Below are positions 54,919 through 62,765 of a DNA stretch of 64,000 nucleotides, one piece after another. Within the stretch, counting starts at the first letter, position 1, and every line of letters starts with the position of its first letter. Position numbers and translations under genes: made by a program. Source of the DNA: Sutcliffiella cohnii (GTDB lineage Bacteria > Bacillota > Bacilli > Bacillales > Bacillaceae_I). Under the pieces are notes generated by a model, which ran no database searches, was not told the DNA's origin, and worked only from the letters and a program-made list of their open reading frames with translations. The stretch is taken from the NCBI RefSeq assembly GCF_002250055.1, contig NZ_CP018866.1:2100501-2164500 (forward strand). Reading direction: 5' to 3'.

Positions 54919-54996
54919 CTTTTTCACAGGAGAACCTGTCAAGGATAAAGGCATGCACTCGCAAGCTCGCCTTTGACAGAACCTCCTCTGAAAAGG
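54919..54996. repeat. long imperfect inverted repeat
   Basis: Left arm CTTTTTCACAGGAGAACC then TGTCAAGGATAAAGGC, right arm GCCTTTGACAGAACC then TCCTCTGAAAAGG, around a 16-base centre (ATGCACTCGCAAGCTC). The left arm carries a five-base bulge. This could form a cruciform. Nearby at 54861 is GGACCCATAAAACTAGACAC, reminiscent of an IS3-type end. No convincing gene occurs in 54756-55374; the ORF at 54973-55170 has no ribosome site and spans the repeat. Confidence 0.5.
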
Positions 54997-55374
54997 AAGT
55001 ATCAATTAGGATGGATTTCCTCAAAAAATGTTGAGGGTCAACCTTCCCTTATGGCAATGAGAGTACCTCTTACTCTTAGTTCCATTTTAAGCTCTTATAA
55101 AGACTATAAGACCCCACCTTATTTTTTTGAAAAAAGTGTCTTGACGATAGAGTCCACCATATATGGCTAATCCAAAAGGCTTTCCTTTTTCTCATTTTTT
55201 TCGTAAACCTTTCTTAATCTCTTATTTCTAGAGATAATCTCATCGCTTGTTTCTTTACGTTGTGTATAGAGAATAATCTCAATTATAATTTTTTCCTCGT
55301 AAATAAATCCTTCAAAGATGAATGGTAATATAAATCAACTAATGGTTCAAAGTACCTTGAAGAGTGCTTGAATT

Positions 55375-55890
55375 TCAAAGGGACATTGAATTTAAAAATA
55401 AAAAAACAGTTGAACAAAGAGATAAGAACAACGTAGGTATAGGACGTTTAGTAAATAAATGACTGTACACAAACATCTTAACGTATAGTAATCCTGACCA
55501 TAAAACATTCCAACCGTGAGCATATAGAATTAAGTGCTTTTTGTGAATCAAATATTCAACAACGGTACTTATTATAGTCCACCGTATGAAATGAATAAAT
55601 TGTTTAAACAGGGTATTTGGCATTTTGCTTAAGAATACGAGCACTAATAGTGGAGTTATTATTAGTGTATGGACTGTTCTAAGAAAAAACCAATTTACTC
55701 TATAAGGAATAAACTCCCAAACGAGATGTCTTCTACATAGTAAATAATATATTGCATTAAATGAACTAACATAAACCATATTTTTATAATACTTAGGAAC
55801 CTCACGCCAAGAATTACTGAAAATGGATACTAATATAACGCTTAGTATCAAAACGATATGCCTATTTCTAACTTTTTGTTTCTTTCTCAT
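55375..55890 (-). CDS. CBO0543-family membrane protein
   Basis: 171 residues with about four to five hydrophobic segments. It has CRRHLVWEFIPYRVNWFFLR near residue 52 and LYAHGWNVLWSGLLYVKMF near residue 123. These match the uncharacterised CBO0543 membrane-protein family of Firmicutes. The start follows AAAGGAGTT. It is a lone minus-strand gene in the transposon cargo; role unknown. Confidence 0.72.
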   Translation of the reverse strand: MRKKQKVRNRHIVLILSVILVSIFSNSWREVPKYYKNMVYVSSFNAIYYLLCRRHLVWEFIPYRVNWFFLRTVHTLIITPLLVLVFLSKMPNTLFKQFIHFIRWTIISTVVEYLIHKKHLILYAHGWNVLWSGLLYVKMFVYSHLFTKRPIPTLFLSLCSTVFLFLNSMSL

Positions 55891-55993
55891 TTTAAACTCC
55901 TTTATAAGTTAAAAACCTTAGTAAGAGGTTTCCCTAAAATAGACACTTTTACTTATAAAGTAACTGGTAAATAATTAAAAGTGAGGGATATGT

Positions 55994-56218
55994 ATGAATA
56001 AGAACCCGATCGAGCATGTATTAGGAACAAGAGTAAAATTAATTGAATACATATTCGCTTCAATTTAACCACCGACATTCCTACTGCCTCAACGTAGCTT
56101 TATTTTTGATTTAAAATTGGCAACTTTGATTTACTCGTTATTGCTTATTTCTTTCAATAAAATCAACAATCAAGTTAAACAGTGCCAAATTAAAAAATTG
56201 ACAAGTGGATGGATATAA
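55994..56218 (+). pseudogene. possible broken short gene
   Basis: ATG 55994 after GTGAGGG opens MNKNPIEHVLGTRVKLIEYI and stops after 24 codons. The same frame then runs 49 further codons without a stop (RSFIFDLKLATLIYSLLLIS) to TAA 56216-56218. Such a run in AT-rich DNA suggests a gene with one nonsense mutation, but I recognise no family and it may be chance. Confidence 0.3.
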
Positions 56219-56270
56219 TGACTGCATTTAACTCAATACTAAGGTAAAGCATTAGAAAGAAGGGAATGAC

Positions 56271-57032
56271 ATATTTTATAAACGTTGTTTTCTTATTATA
56301 CAAGGTTTTTTTATCTTATTTGTGGGACTAGTTTATTCCACTAATTCAGCTCGGGCTTCAGTAGCATACCCATTACAAGCAAAATATTCAAATACAATGC
56401 TTTATAAAGCACATACTAATCAAAAAGTGATTGCACTAACTTTCGACGATGGTCCAGACACTCGATTTACTCCCTTGATTTTAGATGTTTTGAATAAATA
56501 TGATGTAAAAGCTACCTTTTTCTTATTAGGGACACGAGTGCATACCTATCCTGATATCGTAAAACAAATATATAGTAAAGGGCACGCAATTGGTAATCAT
56601 ACTTATTGGCATCCCAAACTAACGGACACAGATGTAAAAAGTATGATATGGGAAATTGAAAAGAATGAACAAGAAATTTATTCGGTTATTTGTATTAAAC
56701 CTGAATTGTTTCGTGCTCCATATGGGGCTATAAATGAAGACCAGGTCAGACAATTGGAGAAAATGGGGTATCGTGGTATAGGATGGTCTGTAGATTCGCA
56801 AGATTGGAAAAGCCTACCGGCAAACGTAGTAAAACAAAAAGTGTTGGATTCTATTCACCCTGGAGCTATTGTCCTAATGCATAGTGCCGGACATTGGACA
56901 CAAGACTTAACAGGAACAGTAAAAGCCTTAGATGAACTTATTCCATATTTGAAGAAGGAAGGATATATTTTTGTTACCATTCCAAAACTTTGGTTATTAG
57001 AAAACACTAATGAAAAGGAATTCCCTAAATAA
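56271..57032 (+). CDS. secreted polysaccharide deacetylase with ATA at the natural start
   Basis: The catalytic domain is complete: LTFDDGPDTRF (Asp pair, about residue 55 of the full form), HTYWHP (metal His), LFRAPYGA and VLMHSAGH. The family is CE4, acting on peptidoglycan or chitin-like sugars. A full signal peptide (FYKRCFLIIQGFFILFVGLV ... NSARA) lies in frame before the first standard start GTG 56322. AAGAAGGG is correctly spaced for codon 56271, which reads ATA. From GTG 56322 the signal peptide is truncated. Either ATA initiates weakly or the start was lost by a G-to-A change. Confidence 0.8.
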   Translation: MFYKRCFLIIQGFFILFVGLVYSTNSARASVAYPLQAKYSNTMLYKAHTNQKVIALTFDDGPDTRFTPLILDVLNKYDVKATFFLLGTRVHTYPDIVKQIYSKGHAIGNHTYWHPKLTDTDVKSMIWEIEKNEQEIYSVICIKPELFRAPYGAINEDQVRQLEKMGYRGIGWSVDSQDWKSLPANVVKQKVLDSIHPGAIVLMHSAGHWTQDLTGTVKALDELIPYLKKEGYIFVTIPKLWLLENTNEKEFPK

Positions 57033-57056
57033 TTGTAAAGTAAAACACATAGAAGC

Positions 57057-57130
57057 TTAATGCTGGAAAATGAAGGTATATTCGGTCATTTAAAATAGGA
57101 TTTTTGTTTCGGAAGGATTCTTTCAACTAA
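57057..57130 (+). pseudogene. IS1182-like transposase tail remnant
   Basis: The frame SLMLENEGIFGHLK, a stop, then DFCFGRI resembles the EGxFGxLKxDxxFRRF motif near the end of IS1182-family transposases. It is very short and no terminal repeat is visible. The rest of 57033-57448 contains a terminator and no ORF. Confidence 0.4.
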
Positions 57131-57173
57131 TAATTTGAGCTACTTTTTAAGTATTACTTTGAACATCCCACTT

Positions 57174-57219
57174 AAAAAACCCAGCCACCTTTCACATGAA
57201 AAATTGAGCTGGGTTTTTT
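57174..57219. terminator. bidirectional terminator
   Basis: AAAAAACCCAGC and GCTGGGTTTTTT, a perfect 12-base-pair stem with a 22-base loop. Confidence 0.85.
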
Positions 57220-57448
57220 ATTTATTTACATCCAATCATTTATAGAACTATTCTAATAAGTTTAGTCAAAAATAGCGACTATTCATTGTTTAGTAATCGT
57301 AATTATGTAAAACAAACAGGAATAACCCCGTTTTTTTTAAAAATTTTAAAACTATTCTCCATTAAAGGCGCCATTTATTGAATTTTTATAAAAAGATCAA
57401 GCTATAATTTCCAAAACTGAAACCTTTTTGATTTGGCCTTGCAACATC

Positions 57449-58894
57449 TTATGTTGCTTTATTAGGTAATTCTATATCTGCAGATAAGTTTTCTCCCCGG
57501 TTTTTGTTCCCTTTCCAGAAGAATATAGCAGCAAACAGAATGGTCATGACAATTCCACCGAGATGTGAAACTTGATAAGATAAGCCAAAACCAAGATTGC
57601 TATCATATAAAATATAGGTTAAGACCATATCCGTTATGAATAGTGCTGGTACAAGAGAGACAACATAATTCTTCCTCTTCACAAATAAATACATGGTACC
57701 AATCCAAAGAGCAAGTGCTGCAGTACCTTGGTTAGCAAATGAGAAGTAACGCCATAAAAGATTGAAATCAATGGTTGTTAACCAATAGGAAATCACAAAC
57801 ATTGGAATTGCAATAGATAAACGTTTGATAGCCTTGCCTTGGTCCATTTTAAGATAATCGGCAAGGATATTTCGTGCTGCACGGAATGCAGTATCGCCTG
57901 ATGTAATAGGTAACACAACTACACCAAGTACAGCAATAGTCCCACCAACTGCACCAAGTAAGGTCGTAGAAACTTCACCAACCACAAGGGAAGCCGTACC
58001 TTCATTAATTAAAGCCTGAAGAGTTTGGCCATCAAACATACTCATGGCAGCAGCTGCCCAAATCATTGCAATTACACCTTCCGTAACCATCATACCGTAA
58101 AAAATATAACGCCCTTGTTTCTCATTTTGAGTGGTTCTAGAAATAAGTGGCGATTGCGTGGCATGGAAACCAGATAAGGCACCACAAGTAATCGTTAAGA
58201 ATAAGATTGGAAAAATCGGCAGGTCAGCTGGATGCATATTGGTTAAAGATAATTCAGGAATTTCATATCCTGCAAATAATAATCCCACACCAACTCCAAC
58301 TGTACCAATTAATAAAATTGCGCCAAAGAACGGATAAACTCTTCCAATGATCTTATCGATGGGAAGAATCGTGGATAAGAAATAATACACAAATATTAAG
58401 AAAATAATAGCTATTAAAGCCACCCTGCCATTGATCAAATTGTGCAATAATGATGCCGGCGTAGTAACAAATACAGTGCCAACCAGCAATAATAAAAGCA
58501 ACGCGAAAACGTTTACTAAATGTTTGGAAACATTCCCTAAAAATTTCCCGGCGAGTTCTGGAATGTGAGCGCCCCGATTCCGAATGGAAATCATTCCAGT
58601 TAGGTAATCATGTACAGCTCCTGCAAAAATAGAACCTAACACAATCCACAAAAAGGCGACAGGACCATATAAAGCCCCCATGATCGGACCAAAGATGGGC
58701 CCTGTTCCGGCAATATTCAATAATTGGATTAATGCATTTTTCTGTTTGCTCATTGGCAAATAGTCAACACCATCTTGATTCACATAGGCTGGTGTTGGCC
58801 TTTCTTCATCAGGTTCAAATATTTTTTCAACAAATTTTCCATATGTGAAATAAGAAATTACCAATGCAACAAGTGCCATTAAAAATGTAACCAT
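57449..58894 (-). CDS. CstA-family (carbon starvation) transporter
   Basis: 481 residues with about thirteen membrane segments. Family hallmarks: LNIAGTGPIFGPIMGALYGP, GAVHDYLTGMISIRNRGAHI and SGDTAFRAARN. It is the short form (480 instead of about 700 residues) seen in Bacillaceae. Relatives transport pyruvate or peptides by proton symport. It is not related to the staphylococcal sulfur protein also called CstA. A ribosome site AAAGGTGA precedes ATG 58894. It is the last intact cargo gene before the right transposon end. Confidence 0.88.
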   Translation of the reverse strand: MVTFLMALVALVISYFTYGKFVEKIFEPDEERPTPAYVNQDGVDYLPMSKQKNALIQLLNIAGTGPIFGPIMGALYGPVAFLWIVLGSIFAGAVHDYLTGMISIRNRGAHIPELAGKFLGNVSKHLVNVFALLLLLLVGTVFVTTPASLLHNLINGRVALIAIIFLIFVYYFLSTILPIDKIIGRVYPFFGAILLIGTVGVGVGLLFAGYEIPELSLTNMHPADLPIFPILFLTITCGALSGFHATQSPLISRTTQNEKQGRYIFYGMMVTEGVIAMIWAAAAMSMFDGQTLQALINEGTASLVVGEVSTTLLGAVGGTIAVLGVVVLPITSGDTAFRAARNILADYLKMDQGKAIKRLSIAIPMFVISYWLTTIDFNLLWRYFSFANQGTAALALWIGTMYLFVKRKNYVVSLVPALFITDMVLTYILYDSNLGFGLSYQVSHLGGIVMTILFAAIFFWKGNKNRGENLSADIELPNKAT

Positions 58895-59028
58895 TCTGAA
58901 ATCACCTTTCCTCCATTTTAATTTGTAATTTTGTAATTAGTTTTACCATTATCTGCGAAAAAACAATTACATTATTGTATTTTTCTAAAACCGTTATAAG
59001 ACACACTTCACCAATGCACTCGTCATAA

Positions 59029-59299
59029 ATGGAAGTAGAAAGCGAGTTCGGTCATATCAAGTGCAATCGGTCGGTCGTTCAGAAAATTTTTATTACGAGG
59101 ATTCGACAAGGTAAATATCGAGTTTGGAATTGTGGCATTAGCCCACAACATCTAGAAAGTAGCCGGAAATCTCAAGCTACTTTCAGATAATAACCGAAAA
59201 AATATAAAGGCAAGTGTAGAAAAACAGGTCGTTTTTCTACACTTGCTTTATTTAGATGGACTTATCAGACAACCCTCCCAAAAACTAGATATCAATTAA
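59029..59299 (+). pseudogene. IS1182-family transposase C-terminal remnant
   Basis: MEVESEFGHIKCNRS in one frame continues after a one-base shift as VNIEFGIVALAHNI, a stop, KVAGNLKLL, ending QVVFLHLLYLDGLIRQPSQ. The VESxFGxIKxNR...EFGIVALAHN pattern is the C-terminal signature of IS1182-type transposases. The 5' part is missing. A hairpin AAGTGTAGAAAAAC/GTTTTTCTACACTT lies at 59214-59247. No other gene is seen in 58895-59501. Confidence 0.65.
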
Positions 59300-59354
59300 G
59301 TGAATCTCAAGGATTTAAATCTTCTCAAATACACTTATTAAATGAAACTTACTC

Positions 59355-59394
59355 CCATAATGTCCCCTCATTCCTTGAATCGATTCCGTACCCC
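59355..59394 (-). repeat. right terminal inverted repeat of the Tn3-family element
   Basis: Read on the minus strand it begins GGGGTACGGAATCGATTC and continues to GAGGGGACATTATGG, matching the left end at 32 of 40 positions. Confidence 0.85.
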
Positions 59395-59501
59395 CTATAA
59401 TGACTGCTACTTTATTTTGTAATTTACTCTTGTCCATACACACTCTCTCGTTTATAAAAGATCATCATTTGTTATATTGATATTTTATGTTAGATGTAAA
59501 C

Positions 59502-60261
59502 TTATAACGTTCCCATACCACCGTCTACTCTATACTGAACGCCCGTAATAAATGCACTTTCATCTGAAGCAAGAAATAAAACTAAATTAGCAATATCACT
59601 GGATTCACCATAACGGCCTAATGGAATACTTTGCGCTAATGTTTCTTGTTCTACGTTCAATCCTTCTTCTAAAGAACGCATCATTCTTGTATTAACAGGT
59701 GAGGGATGGATTGAATTCACACGTACATTAGCACTTGCTACTTCAATCGTTGCTGCTTTTGTTAATCCAACTACTGCATGTTTCGAAGCAATATAAGGTG
59801 ATACACCAGAACTACGTTTAATCCTGCTACTGACGAAGTGTTGATCACACTACCATAACCTTGTTTAGTCATGACTGGTAAAACATATTTCAAATCTAAA
59901 AATACTCCACGTACATTGACACTAATTACTTTATCAAAATCCTCCATTTTTTGATTCACAAGAGGAGCAACTTTTCCTTCGATTCCTGCATTGTTAAAGA
60001 ACACATCGATTTTCACAAATGTTCAACTGCTTTTTTAACATAACTTTCTACATCGGATTCTTTTGAAACGTCAGCTTGGAACTGTAAGTACCTCACCAAA
60101 TGAGTCTAGTTCTTCTTTAACTTTAATAAGTGAATTTTCAAATAAATCTACTAAAATAACTTTTTAGCTCCTTCTTTTAGAAATCTTTCTGCTGTTACTT
60201 TACCAATGCCACCTGCTCCCCCTGTAATTACTGCAACTTTTCCAGATAGTCTTTCCTTGAT
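59502..60261 (-). pseudogene. SDR oxidoreductase, multiply frameshifted
   Basis: On the minus strand, fragments in changing frames reconstruct one [23 protein letters not shown] (cofactor loop), a break, DLFENSLIKVKEELDSFG, a break, [20 protein letters not shown], a break, [22 protein letters not shown], a break, then the Tyr-Lys region [10 protein letters not shown] and the end ITGVQYRVDGG. At least four frameshifts are needed. The expected start after TTGGAGGTTGTAAC reads ATC (60261) and not ATG. It lies just outside the transposon. Confidence 0.85.
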
Positions 60262-60608
60262 GTTACAACCTCCAATAATAATTTTTATTTTAATTATCTT
60301 TTTGAAGATAACCTAAATCCTATTAAAAATTTATTAAAGAAAATGCTTTCTCTATACTTTCCTCTACTTAATATAGTCAAGCACCTAAGAATGGTTTTTA
60401 GGGAAATTTTAAAAAAGAAATGTATGACCATTTGATAACCATATTCTGTCTTTATAATTATGAAATCATACAATCTTAAAAAAGTTGAGAACCTGTTGAA
60501 TAGTTGGGATTATAATTAAATAGAGCTTATAATTGGGTAAAGTTACCATTAATAATATCGCCAATGTTCTCCATTCTATAAAAGAAAAACATATCTGGAG
60601 GTAATTTT

Positions 60609-61043
60609 ATGGCACAATTAAGAGATATCATGACATCAAATGTTCTTACAGTTAACGAAACACAGACCGTACAGGAAGCTGCAGCATTAATGAGCAAATA
60701 TAATATCGGGGCTATTCCAGTAATAAATAACAGCGGACAAATTGTTGGAATTGTAACGGACCGTGATATTACCCTTCGTACGACAGCACAAGGAGAAAAT
60801 GCACAAACGCCAGTGTCTCAAGTCATGACTGGACAGCAAATCGTACAAGGTACACCTGATATGGATGTTCATCAAGCAGCAAACTTAATGGCACAACAGC
60901 AAATTCGCCGATTGCCAGTAACCGAAAATGGCCAATTAGTAGGAATTGTTGCTTTAGGTGATCTAGCCGTACAAAATCAATATGCAAACGAGGCAGAACT
61001 GGCATTACAAAGTATTTCCACTCCTTCCTCACCTCAACAATAG
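60609..61043 (+). CDS. CBS-domain protein (YhcV-like)
   Basis: 144 residues consisting of two CBS motifs (DIMTSNVLTVNETQTVQEAA and VSQVMTGQQIVQGTPDMDVH), each ending with an IVGIVTDRD or LVGIVALGD loop. It is a stand-alone nucleotide-sensing module similar in size to Bacillus YhcV. ATG 60609 follows TGGAGGT. A 36-base piece of a sister copy lies at 61995. In 60267-60608 I see only AT-rich spacer. Confidence 0.87.
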   Translation: MAQLRDIMTSNVLTVNETQTVQEAAALMSKYNIGAIPVINNSGQIVGIVTDRDITLRTTAQGENAQTPVSQVMTGQQIVQGTPDMDVHQAANLMAQQQIRRLPVTENGQLVGIVALGDLAVQNQYANEAELALQSISTPSSPQQ

Positions 61044-61133
61044 TAAGAGGTTCATTTATTGTCATAAAAATAATTATTAGCAAAGATCCAATCTTGGTCT
61101 GTAATGGGAATGGTGGGGGAAATTTGAGATAAA

Positions 61134-61238
61134 AAAGTTATAAAACGCTATCTTATTAGTTTACGTGAAATAGAAGAGTTAATGGGGATTTGGAAACGGA
61201 ATTACTACCGAAAAAATGGTGCAATTCGCCAAAAATAA
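61134..61238 (+). pseudogene. possible IS6-like transposase N-terminal remnant
   Basis: The frame KVIKRYLISLREIEELMGIW, ending RQK at TAA 61236-61238, resembles the RWYLxYxLSYRDLEEMM region of IS6-family transposases over about twelve residues. It has no ribosome site and no flanking repeat, so this is a weak call. Confidence 0.25.
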
Positions 61239-61327
61239 TCATATATTCCCAAAAATCTCACCGCATGGGAAACAACTTTCTTTTTCAGCAATATAGAAAG
61301 GTAAAAAATTTTGGGGAGGCTTTCTTT

Positions 61328-61534
61328 ATAACAATTATTACTAAAGTTAAACAGACATTAGCAGGATTGAAAAGTGCACAAGCAAGTTTTGAAACATTTG
61401 CTCTTGGTACCGATAATCAACAAGCGAAGCAGCTTTACCAAGATGCTGCTAAACAAACTCAATCCGTTATTGATAGTATTCAACCACGTGTTCAACAAAT
61501 CGAACAAGAAGAACCTCAATACGAACAACAATAA
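61328..61534 (+). CDS. DUF1657 protein with ATA at the natural start
   Basis: From codon 61328 the protein is 68 residues: TIITKVKQTLAGLKSAQASF, then ETFALGTDNQQAKQLYQDAA and RVQQIEQEEPQY, a full DUF1657 family member (small spore/stress-associated helical protein). GGGGAGG lies seven bases before 61328, but that codon is ATA. The next upstream standard start, TTG 61190, would add 46 unrelated residues. Translation from ATA would be inefficient. Confidence 0.75.
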   Translation: MTIITKVKQTLAGLKSAQASFETFALGTDNQQAKQLYQDAAKQTQSVIDSIQPRVQQIEQEEPQYEQQ

Positions 61535-61536
61535 GG

Positions 61537-61566
61537 AAAGATTGGTTGAGAGGCAATCTTTTTAAA
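61537..61566 (+). terminator. Rho-independent terminator
   Basis: AAAGATTG and CAATCTTT stem with TTTT tail, after the DUF1657 gene. Confidence 0.75.
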
Positions 61567-61994
61567 GTCTTTTATTGTTTATAGCACAGCGCGAACTATC
61601 ACGTACCATGAATAAGGATTAATAATCCTTGTTTGACTCGAAACTAAGATTATTAAGCATTGTTTTAATTTTAAAAATAAGGTAATAATAAAAATACACC
61701 AAGACTTACAAACAAAGGGAAGGATGCTTTCCTTCCCGATGTAGATGTAACTTTGTAATAATCACTTCTTTTTTCAACTACTCTTAATTAGGCTATAAAT
61801 GTTGATGGAGTTACACTAAATCACAAATTCCAGATCCTTACTTCATCCAATTTTTTATTATATGTTTTACTCGAAATAGCTTTGTTTTAATGTTTATTGT
61901 AGAATCAATGCTGCGACCAATTTGTTTTTTCGGTCTATATTCTTGCATATGTACCTATAGAGCTGTACCACGAGTGTTACTTGCTGAATAGATT

Positions 61995-62030
61995 TTCGCC
62001 GATTGCCAGCAACCGAAAATGGCCAATTAG
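61995..62030 (+). pseudogene. fragment of a second CBS-domain gene
   Basis: 35 of 36 bases match 60904-60939 inside the CBS gene (encoding RRLPxTENGQL). Neither flank continues the match. The surrounding 61567-62226 region has no credible gene; an ORF reading through the fragment has no ribosome site. Confidence 0.75.
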
Positions 62031-62226
62031 CTTGCTCATTATCAAGACGATTAAGTTGTGTATATAACTTCAATATAAAACCATTATTAAATCAAGGATT
62101 TTACTTTTTTGTACAGATAACCACTCGTTTTTCTGCCGGGACCCCATATATAAGATATTTCCAATACTATAATCAATTAATAATTAAACCTCTGCTTTTT
62201 TTCAAAGGAATACTGTAACAATCATC

Positions 62227-62331
62227 TTAAACTCCATTATTATTATGGTATTCGCATCCATCCATTATTTCTTTATCGCATTTAGAACATTTCAACGGCT
62301 GATTCTCGATAGATTCTTCCATGCGATTCAT
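62227..62331 (-). CDS. 34-residue Cys-pair miniprotein
   Basis: ATG 62331 follows AAAAGGAGATG and the frame ends at TAA 62227-62229. The 34 residues include LKCSKCDKEIMDGCEYHN, a CxxC pair with a further Cys and His that could hold zinc. The good ribosome site supports translation. No family is recognised. Confidence 0.5.
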   Translation of the reverse strand: MNRMEESIENQPLKCSKCDKEIMDGCEYHNNNGV

Positions 62332-62528
62332 AGCTTCATCTCCTTTTTACCATTTATAATTGGATAAAAGGAGATTATTCCCTGCTTAAAAAGCTAGTCT
62401 GATAAAACAGCTACTCATTATTTGTATTTGGCAATTAATCAAAAATGGAAATATATAATGATTCAAAATAATTTATAAACATACTAACAAAACCAACGTC
62501 ATTTAAATGCCAAAAGCACAACCCTCCG

Positions 62529-62557
62529 GACAGAAAAGGTTCTCTGTCTGTTTTTTA
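62529..62557 (+). terminator. orphan hairpin with T run
   Basis: GACAGA and TCTGTC followed by TGTTTTTTA. No gene ends just upstream, so it may be a relic. The remainder of 62332-62765 is AT-rich spacer without a gene. Confidence 0.45.
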
Positions 62558-62765
62558 TGTTTTATGTTAAGTTAACAAAACCTGATAAGTTTACAAATTT
62601 ATAATTTTTAACCCAGTTTCTCAGCTATCTTTATGAAGAAAAATCCATAAAAATAAAAATGTATTGGTAACACTTAAAAAACTGTACATATTATTTGAAA
62701 TAAGACTCATAATATCGGTATAAAATACCAAATTTTAAGAGAATGAATAGGGATGAATTGAAATT

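Larger units (their letters stand above)
42777..59394. mobile_element. Tn3-family transposon carrying a persulfide-detoxification cargo
   Basis: Terminal inverted repeats at 42777-42816 and 59355-59394 match in 32 of 40 positions, both starting GGGGTACGGAA. Between them is a full-length Tn3 transposase gene and about 13 kb of cargo: CstR, DsrE, rhodanese, TusA, glutaredoxin and dioxygenase genes, then SulP, carbonic anhydrase, polysaccharide deacetylase and CstA-family genes. No resolvase is encoded inside. The flanks do not give an exact 5-bp target duplication: left AATAA, right CTATA, or TATAA if one extra C belongs to the end. That points to age or a rearranged end. Confidence 0.8.

Noticed and set aside
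54973-55170. 65-codon ORF in the spacer after the carbonic anhydrase
   Set aside because: It starts inside the inverted repeat, has no ribosome site and no recognisable protein features.
42772-59399. Exact 5-bp target duplication for the Tn3-family element
   Set aside because: Left flank AATAA and right flank CTATA do not match; TATAA matches at four of five only if an extra C is counted as part of the end. Not claimed.
61190-61327. Upstream 46-codon extension of the DUF1657 frame
   Set aside because: The added residues match nothing in the family and the ribosome site is positioned for codon 61328.
62003-62218. 71-codon ORF through the CBS fragment
   Set aside because: It begins within the duplicated fragment, lacks a ribosome site and leaves the CBS similarity after twelve residues.
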